From contig NZ_CP026949.1 of the NCBI RefSeq assembly GCF_003065425.1, positions 1,302,001 through 1,366,000 on the forward strand: a stretch of 64,000 nt of DNA, written 5' to 3'. The notes under the pieces are model-generated. The model did not search any database. It saw nothing but the letters and a program-made list of their open reading frames with translations, and was not told the DNA's origin. Positions 59,635 through 64,000 of this stretch are shown here, in pieces. The stretch comes from Mycetocola zhujimingii. Its GTDB lineage: Bacteria > Actinomycetota > Actinomycetes > Actinomycetales > Microbacteriaceae. How positions within the stretch are numbered: position 1 is the stretch's first letter; each line of letters opens with the position of its first letter. The translations under genes and the position numbers were made by a program.

Positions 59635-60221
59635 GTGCGAACCTGGCGACGACGTTTCCGGCGACTCTTCCCGGTGTTCCGCAGAGAACCCCGGCGCCGG
59701 CCCGTCCGCTCCGGGCGCTCCCCGCGAGCGACGCCCACCGTGCCCGGCCGAAGATTGCGTACGCCATCGGTGCGGTCACCGGCGTGCTCGCCATCGTCGT
59801 CACACAGTTGCTCCTGAGCGTTGGACTCAGCCACGGCGCTTACGAGATTTCCGCATTGACGAAGCAGCAGACCCAGCTGACCTGGCAGAAGCAGGCGGTT
59901 ACCGACGACCTGCTCGAGGTGTCGTCACCGCAGTTCATCGCTGCGAACGCCCAGGCACTCGGCATGGTGATCAGCGGCACTCCGGCTTACCTCCGGCTTT
60001 CGGACGGTGGAATCGTGGGAGTGCCCGCCGCAGGAACCACGGAAAGCAGCGTTCCCGTCGGCGCATCGACACTCGTTGCCAACTCGCTCATCACTGATCT
60101 CCCGCTCGTCACAGTGCCTGACCAGGTTGTGGATCCGGCGGGTGCTGGCGTGGCAGACCCTGAGGCGTCCACCGCCCCCATATCGTTGGACAACGGGATC
60201 CCGTCGCCTCAAACCCACTAG
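59631..60221 (+). CDS. FtsL-like bitopic division protein
   Basis: The 196-residue protein has a cytoplasmic N-terminus of about 40 residues, one membrane helix YAIGAVTGVLAIVVTQLLLS, and an extracellular coiled-coil-like segment with ALTKQQTQLTWQKQAVTDDL, as in FtsL and Rv2164c. The C-terminal 80 residues are Pro/Ala-rich. FtsL activates FtsWI septal synthesis. Sequence identity is low throughout this family, so the call rests on position between rsmH and ftsI and on topology. It overlaps rsmH by 4 bp (ATGA). Confidence 0.82.
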   Translation: MSANLATTFPATLPGVPQRTPAPARPLRALPASDAHRARPKIAYAIGAVTGVLAIVVTQLLLSVGLSHGAYEISALTKQQTQLTWQKQAVTDDLLEVSSPQFIAANAQALGMVISGTPAYLRLSDGGIVGVPAAGTTESSVPVGASTLVANSLITDLPLVTVPDQVVDPAGAGVADPEASTAPISLDNGIPSPQTH

Positions 60222-60252
60222 ACGCCGGGCTTAGGTGCGAAGGACCAACTCA

Positions 60253-62037
60253 GTGAAACACTCGCTCTCGACGCGTCGCAGGGTGGCAGCGGCCATAGTC
60301 TGCGTGATCGCCATCGTCGGCGTCTTTGTCGTCCGCCTCGTCGACATCCAGGTCGTCCGCGCCAACCAGCTCGTCGGTGATTCTCTCGCCAAGACCTCGA
60401 GTGAGGGGACCATCTACGCTCCACGCGGGTCGATTGTGGACACCAACGGGACCACCCTCGCCGGGAGCGTCACGCTCTTCGACGTCACTATCTCGCCGAA
60501 GGATGTCGACGAGTTCAAGCGCACCGCTGAAGACGGCACCACGTCCACCGTCACTGTCGAACAGGCGATGAGTGAGATCGGCGCTGTCACCGGCCAGAGT
60601 GCCGACGACCTGATGGCGATCGTGGACAGCGCGCTTGCCGCCGATCCATCGAGCAACTTCGCGTATCTCATCAAGGGCGTCGAGTACGACACGTACCAGG
60701 ACCTGCTCTCGCTCAAGTCATCGGGCATCTGGTGGATCTACCCCAAGCAGACCTCGGGCAGGACCTATCCGAACGGTGCTGTCGCCGGTGGAGTGGTGGG
60801 ATACGTCGGAAGCGACAACGCGGGCCTCGGTGGCCTTGAGCTCGCCAAGAACAGCTGCCTGACGGGCGTGAATGGCCAGCAGGCGTACCAGCGAAGCAAG
60901 GATGGCGTCGCCCTTCCCGGCACAACGACGACCACGAAAGAGCCGGAGCCGGGCGGAGAACTCAAGCTCACCCTCGACGCCGACCTCAACTGGTACCTCC
61001 AGCAGCTCGTCGCATCACAGGTCGAGGCGCAGCAGGCCGCGTGGGGCACCATCACGGTCACCGAGGCAAAGACCGGCAAGATCCGCGCCATCGCCGAGGC
61101 GCCATCGCTGGATCCGAATGATGTCACGGCCACGGCGCCAGACGACCGCCGATCCCGAGTTTTCCAGAACCGTTTCGAACCCGGATCAGTATTCAAGCCG
61201 CTCACCGCGGCGTCGCTCATCGACGCGGGCCTGGCCACGCCGGCCTCGCAGGTCGTCGCTGACTACCGGTACAAGCCATCCAACGGTGCAAGCATCAAGG
61301 ACGCGCTCCCTCACGAGCGGCAACAGCTCACGCTCGCCGGAGTACTGCAGACGTCGTCCAACACGGGAACGAGTCAGCTCGGTGAGAAGCTCAGCCCTGA
61401 GAAGCGCTACAACTACCTCGACGCGTTCGGTATCGGGCACAAGAGCGGCATCGATTTCCCGGGCGAGCAGCAGGGAACGCTTCACCCCTGGCAGGAGTGG
61501 GACAACCAGACGTACTACACGACGATGTTCGGCCAGGGCGTCGACGTCACGGGTATTGAACTCGCCGGTGCGTATCAGGCGCTCGGCAACCTCGGTGAAA
61601 AGCTCCCGCTTCAGCTCGTGGAGGGCTGCAGCTACCCCGACGGCACTGTGACCGATGTGCCGGAATCGGCCAAGCCCGAACGGGTGATCTCCGAGGAGGC
61701 CGCCATGCAAACTCTCGGAATGATGGAGACCGTCGTCACCGAGGGGTTCTGGTCCGAGGAGCTTGAGATTCCCGGATACCGCGTCGCGGCGAAGTCCGGA
61801 ACTGGCGAGCAAATCATCGGCGGTATACTTCAAGATACGTTCTACTCATCCATGGCCGGCGTTGTACCGGCCGACGACCCTGAATACGTCGTTACTGTGA
61901 CCCTGAAAGACCCGCTCTTCAAGCGTTCTTCCGCGGCAGCAGCACCCGTTTTCAAGGAAGCCGTCCTCCAGGTGATCAAGAAGTACGGACTCCCACCGTC
62001 CACAACACCCGGCGCCGACTACCCGGGCTACTACTAA
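60253..62037 (+). CDS. ftsI: Septal penicillin-binding protein FtsI (PBP2/3-type)
   Basis: The 594-residue transpeptidase cross-links septal peptidoglycan. It has an N-terminal membrane helix VAAAIVCVIAIVGVFVVRLV, a dimerisation domain (APRGSIVDTNGTTLAGSVTL), and a transpeptidase domain with SxxK EPGSVFKPL, SxN SSNTGTSQLG and KSG AAKSGTGEQ. The start GTG at 60253 has GAAGGA at ideal spacing. A GTG at 60235 is also in frame. In this window ftsI is followed directly by murF. Confidence 0.93.
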   Translation: MKHSLSTRRRVAAAIVCVIAIVGVFVVRLVDIQVVRANQLVGDSLAKTSSEGTIYAPRGSIVDTNGTTLAGSVTLFDVTISPKDVDEFKRTAEDGTTSTVTVEQAMSEIGAVTGQSADDLMAIVDSALAADPSSNFAYLIKGVEYDTYQDLLSLKSSGIWWIYPKQTSGRTYPNGAVAGGVVGYVGSDNAGLGGLELAKNSCLTGVNGQQAYQRSKDGVALPGTTTTTKEPEPGGELKLTLDADLNWYLQQLVASQVEAQQAAWGTITVTEAKTGKIRAIAEAPSLDPNDVTATAPDDRRSRVFQNRFEPGSVFKPLTAASLIDAGLATPASQVVADYRYKPSNGASIKDALPHERQQLTLAGVLQTSSNTGTSQLGEKLSPEKRYNYLDAFGIGHKSGIDFPGEQQGTLHPWQEWDNQTYYTTMFGQGVDVTGIELAGAYQALGNLGEKLPLQLVEGCSYPDGTVTDVPESAKPERVISEEAAMQTLGMMETVVTEGFWSEELEIPGYRVAAKSGTGEQIIGGILQDTFYSSMAGVVPADDPEYVVTVTLKDPLFKRSSAAAAPVFKEAVLQVIKKYGLPPSTTPGADYPGYY

Positions 62038-62116
62038 CCCCGTGCGCGAGGCAACAGCCACTTCTCGCGCCTGTGGCACCAGCGACTGCGCTCGTGTGCC
62101 TGAAAGATAACTCCCT

Positions 62117-63532
62117 ATGATTCGATTGACCCTGTCCGAGATCGCCGATCGGCTGTCCGGCGTCCTCCACCTCGAGGGCACCGACGCCACCCCGGGCACG
62201 ACAGTCGACGGACCCGTCGAGACCGACTCCCGCGAGATCGTGCCAGGCGGGATCTTTGTCGCGAAGCGCGGGGATGACACCGACGGACACCTCTTCGTCG
62301 GCGCGGCCGTCGAGCGCGGTGCTGCCCTGGCCATCGTTGAGCACCCGGTGTCGGATTCGATCGCTCAGATCCTCGTCCCCGACGCCGTCGTCGCGCTTGG
62401 GGAACTGGCGCGGTTCGTCGTTGAGCGCGTTCGCGCATCAGGTGACCTCACGGTGATCGGAATCACGGGCTCGAACGGCAAGACGACCACGAAGAACATG
62501 CTCGAGCGCATTCTCTCCGGCGAGGACGAGACTGTTGCGCCCATCCGTTCGTTCAATAACGCGGTGGGCGCGCCGACCACGATGCTCAGGATCAGCGAGT
62601 CGACGAGATACCTCATCGTCGAAATGGGGGCGAGCGGCATCGGGCATATCTCGAAGCTCGTCGCCATGGCAAAACCAGACATCGGCGTGGTTCTCAAGGT
62701 TGGCCTCGCCCACGCCGGTGGGTTCGGTGGCATCGAGTCGACCCTTCAGGCGAAGACGGAGATGGTCAAGGACCTCGACGAAAACGCCGTAGCGATCCTC
62801 AATGCCGATGATTCCCGGGTCGCGTCGATGGCCGAGAAGACCAGGGCACGCGTCGTCATGTTCGGGCAGGAGGACACGGCATCCGTTCGGGCTACCGACG
62901 TCGCCGGAACTCGGACAGGCACGAGCTTCACTGCGCACGTGCCAGGCGAAGAGCCCGTACGAATCACGCTTCGCGTTCTTGGCGAACACCACGTGTCGAA
63001 TGCACTCGCGGCCATCGCCGCGGCGTCGACCCTCGGTGTTCCGCTCGCACGGAGCGCTCGCGCCCTCGAAACCCTGGAGCGAGCGGAACGCTGGCGAATG
63101 GAAGTTCTCGGCGGCAAGGACGACGTCACGATCATCAACGACGCGTACAACGCCAGCCCCGACTCGATGTCGGCGGCGATCAAGACTCTCGCGCAGATCT
63201 CAGAGCCCGGAAAGCGTACGATCGCGGTGCTCGGCGCGATGAGCGAACTCGGCGAGTTCGCCGGTGATGAACACGACAGAATCGGGCTTCAACTGGTGCG
63301 GCTCAACATCTCTCGCCTCGTCGTCGTCGGGCCCGAGGCCAGGCGAATGCACATCAGCGCCATCAATGAAGGCTCGTGGGACGGAGAGAGCGTGTACTTT
63401 GGCGATATGGATGCTGCGTACGACTACCTCGCTGCAGAGATCATCCCCGGAGACACTGTCCTCGTTAAATCCTCGAACTCGGCCGGCCTGCGGTTCCTCG
63501 GCGACCGGTTGGGAGCGCTGTACTCGTGGTAG
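62117..63532 (+). CDS. murF: UDP-MurNAc-tripeptide D-alanyl-D-alanine ligase MurF
   Basis: The 471-residue ATP-dependent ligase adds D-Ala-D-Ala to UDP-MurNAc-tripeptide, the last soluble step before MraY. Motifs: GGIFVAKRG in the N-terminal domain, Walker [43 protein letters not shown], and [15 protein letters not shown] in the C-terminal domain. The start ATG at 62117 has a poor ribosome binding site. Its stop overlaps the mraY start (7 bp). MurE, usually upstream, is missing from this position. Confidence 0.94.
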   Translation: MIRLTLSEIADRLSGVLHLEGTDATPGTTVDGPVETDSREIVPGGIFVAKRGDDTDGHLFVGAAVERGAALAIVEHPVSDSIAQILVPDAVVALGELARFVVERVRASGDLTVIGITGSNGKTTTKNMLERILSGEDETVAPIRSFNNAVGAPTTMLRISESTRYLIVEMGASGIGHISKLVAMAKPDIGVVLKVGLAHAGGFGGIESTLQAKTEMVKDLDENAVAILNADDSRVASMAEKTRARVVMFGQEDTASVRATDVAGTRTGTSFTAHVPGEEPVRITLRVLGEHHVSNALAAIAAASTLGVPLARSARALETLERAERWRMEVLGGKDDVTIINDAYNASPDSMSAAIKTLAQISEPGKRTIAVLGAMSELGEFAGDEHDRIGLQLVRLNISRLVVVGPEARRMHISAINEGSWDGESVYFGDMDAAYDYLAAEIIPGDTVLVKSSNSAGLRFLGDRLGALYSW

Positions 63533-64000
63533 CACTTCTCACGGCGGGCGCCCTCTCGATGGCCTTCTCGCTCTTCCTCACCCCGGCGTTCGTCAGACTC
63601 TTCCACAAGCTCCAGTGGGGTCAGTTCATCCGGGATGACGGTCCCAAGTCGCACCACGCCAAGCGCGGTACAGCGACGATGGGTGGCATCGTCATCATCG
63701 CCGCAACCCTGTTCGGCTTCTTCACCGCGATGATCATCACCGGCGATGCGATCAGTGTGTCGTCGCTCCTTGTGCTGTTCATGATGGTCGGGCTCGGTGT
63801 CGTGGGGTTCATTGATGACTTCACCAAGACGCGCAAGCAGCGCAGCCTGGGGCTCGGGGGATGGGCCAAGGTCTTCGGCCAGGTCATCGTCGCCGTGATC
63901 TTCGGCGTCCTCGCGATCAACTTCCCCAGCGCTGAAGGGGTGACCCCGGCATCGACAGCGATCTCGGCCACCCGCGACCTCCCGATCAACCTGATGATTC
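63526..64000 (+). CDS. mraY: Phospho-MurNAc-pentapeptide transferase MraY, 5' part
   Basis: The first 158 residues of the membrane enzyme that makes lipid I are present, and the gene runs off the window. It opens [20 protein letters not shown], then [20 protein letters not shown], the conserved DDGPxxHxxKxGTPTMGG region with Ala in place of Pro, and [18 protein letters not shown] with the Asp pair. The GTG at 63526 overlaps the end of murF by 7 bp, implying coupling. Confidence 0.95.
   Translation, partial: MVALLTAGALSMAFSLFLTPAFVRLFHKLQWGQFIRDDGPKSHHAKRGTATMGGIVIIAATLFGFFTAMIITGDAISVSSLLVLFMMVGLGVVGFIDDFTKTRKQRSLGLGGWAKVFGQVIVAVIFGVLAINFPSAEGVTPASTAISATRDLPINLMI

Noticed and set aside
1-64000. 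tRNA, rRNA, riboswitch, prophage or transposon
   Set aside because: No cloverleaf, conserved rRNA segment, recognised riboswitch core, integrase or transposase was found by reading.

Overview
This is 64 kb of high-GC actinobacterial chromosome, most probably from the family Microbacteriaceae. The evidence is the gene content: a DUF222/HNH (13E12-type) gene, the short DUF7882 gene family, F420-type oxidoreductases, an orphan maltokinase-like gene, and a gene order at the right end that follows Mycobacterium tuberculosis Rv2187 to Rv2156c. Genes are tightly packed on both strands with many 4-bp start/stop overlaps. I see no rRNA, tRNA, CRISPR, insertion sequence or prophage.

Layout. 1-6.4 kb holds a truncated glyoxalase-like gene, a DeaD-type RNA helicase, an F420-type nitroreductase-like protein, MsrA, a DUF72 protein and an ArsR/SRPBCC pair with a palindrome over the ArsR start. 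6.8-8.9 kb is a DUF222-HNH gene carrying in-frame repeats. 9-15 kb is a DNA-repair-flavoured stretch: TetR, RNase HI, a stand-alone LigD-type polymerase, a P-loop kinase, an ATP-dependent DNA ligase, an MSMEG_6728-type protein and a second DUF72 protein, followed by the decayed tail of a thioredoxin-reductase-like gene. 15.3-26.5 kb is storage-sugar metabolism (maltokinase-like, glgX, treY, treZ), with an Rv2629-type ribosome factor transcribed away from glgX. 26.5-37.7 kb is accessory metabolism: macro domain, two metallo-beta-lactamase-fold hydrolases, F420 LLM enzyme, acyl-CoA dehydrogenase, Dps, and a type III polyketide synthase with a methyltransferase. 37.8-40.4 kb is pgsA-like, garA, ftsR and a second MerR gene, matching the Rv1822-Rv1830 neighbourhood but without the bifunctional nuclease. 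40.4-40.85 kb is a repeat-rich intergenic block. 40.8-47.1 kb has two ParA/MinD-type ATPases around pyruvate carboxylase, then peptide deformylase. 47.2-57.7 kb is the fadD, glk, plsC, aroG, pknL-like, LysM, Rv2175c, idsA, DUF3040 series. 58-64 kb is the division and cell-wall cluster mraZ, rsmH, ftsL-like, ftsI, murF, mraY (running off the end), with murE missing from its usual place.

How the genes work together. GlgX trims glycogen to short maltooligosaccharides and TreY/TreZ turn such chains into trehalose. The PASTA kinase, GarA and the Rv2175c homologue are plausible members of one Ser/Thr phosphorylation network joining wall state, TCA flux and gene control. MraZ probably controls its own operon through paired boxes just upstream. 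No complete unknown system stands out. The observations most worth following are the intergenic repeat block, a perfect 17-bp inverted repeat inside a MinD-like gene, the split NHEJ genes, the PASTA-bearing PknL-position kinase and the missing murE.
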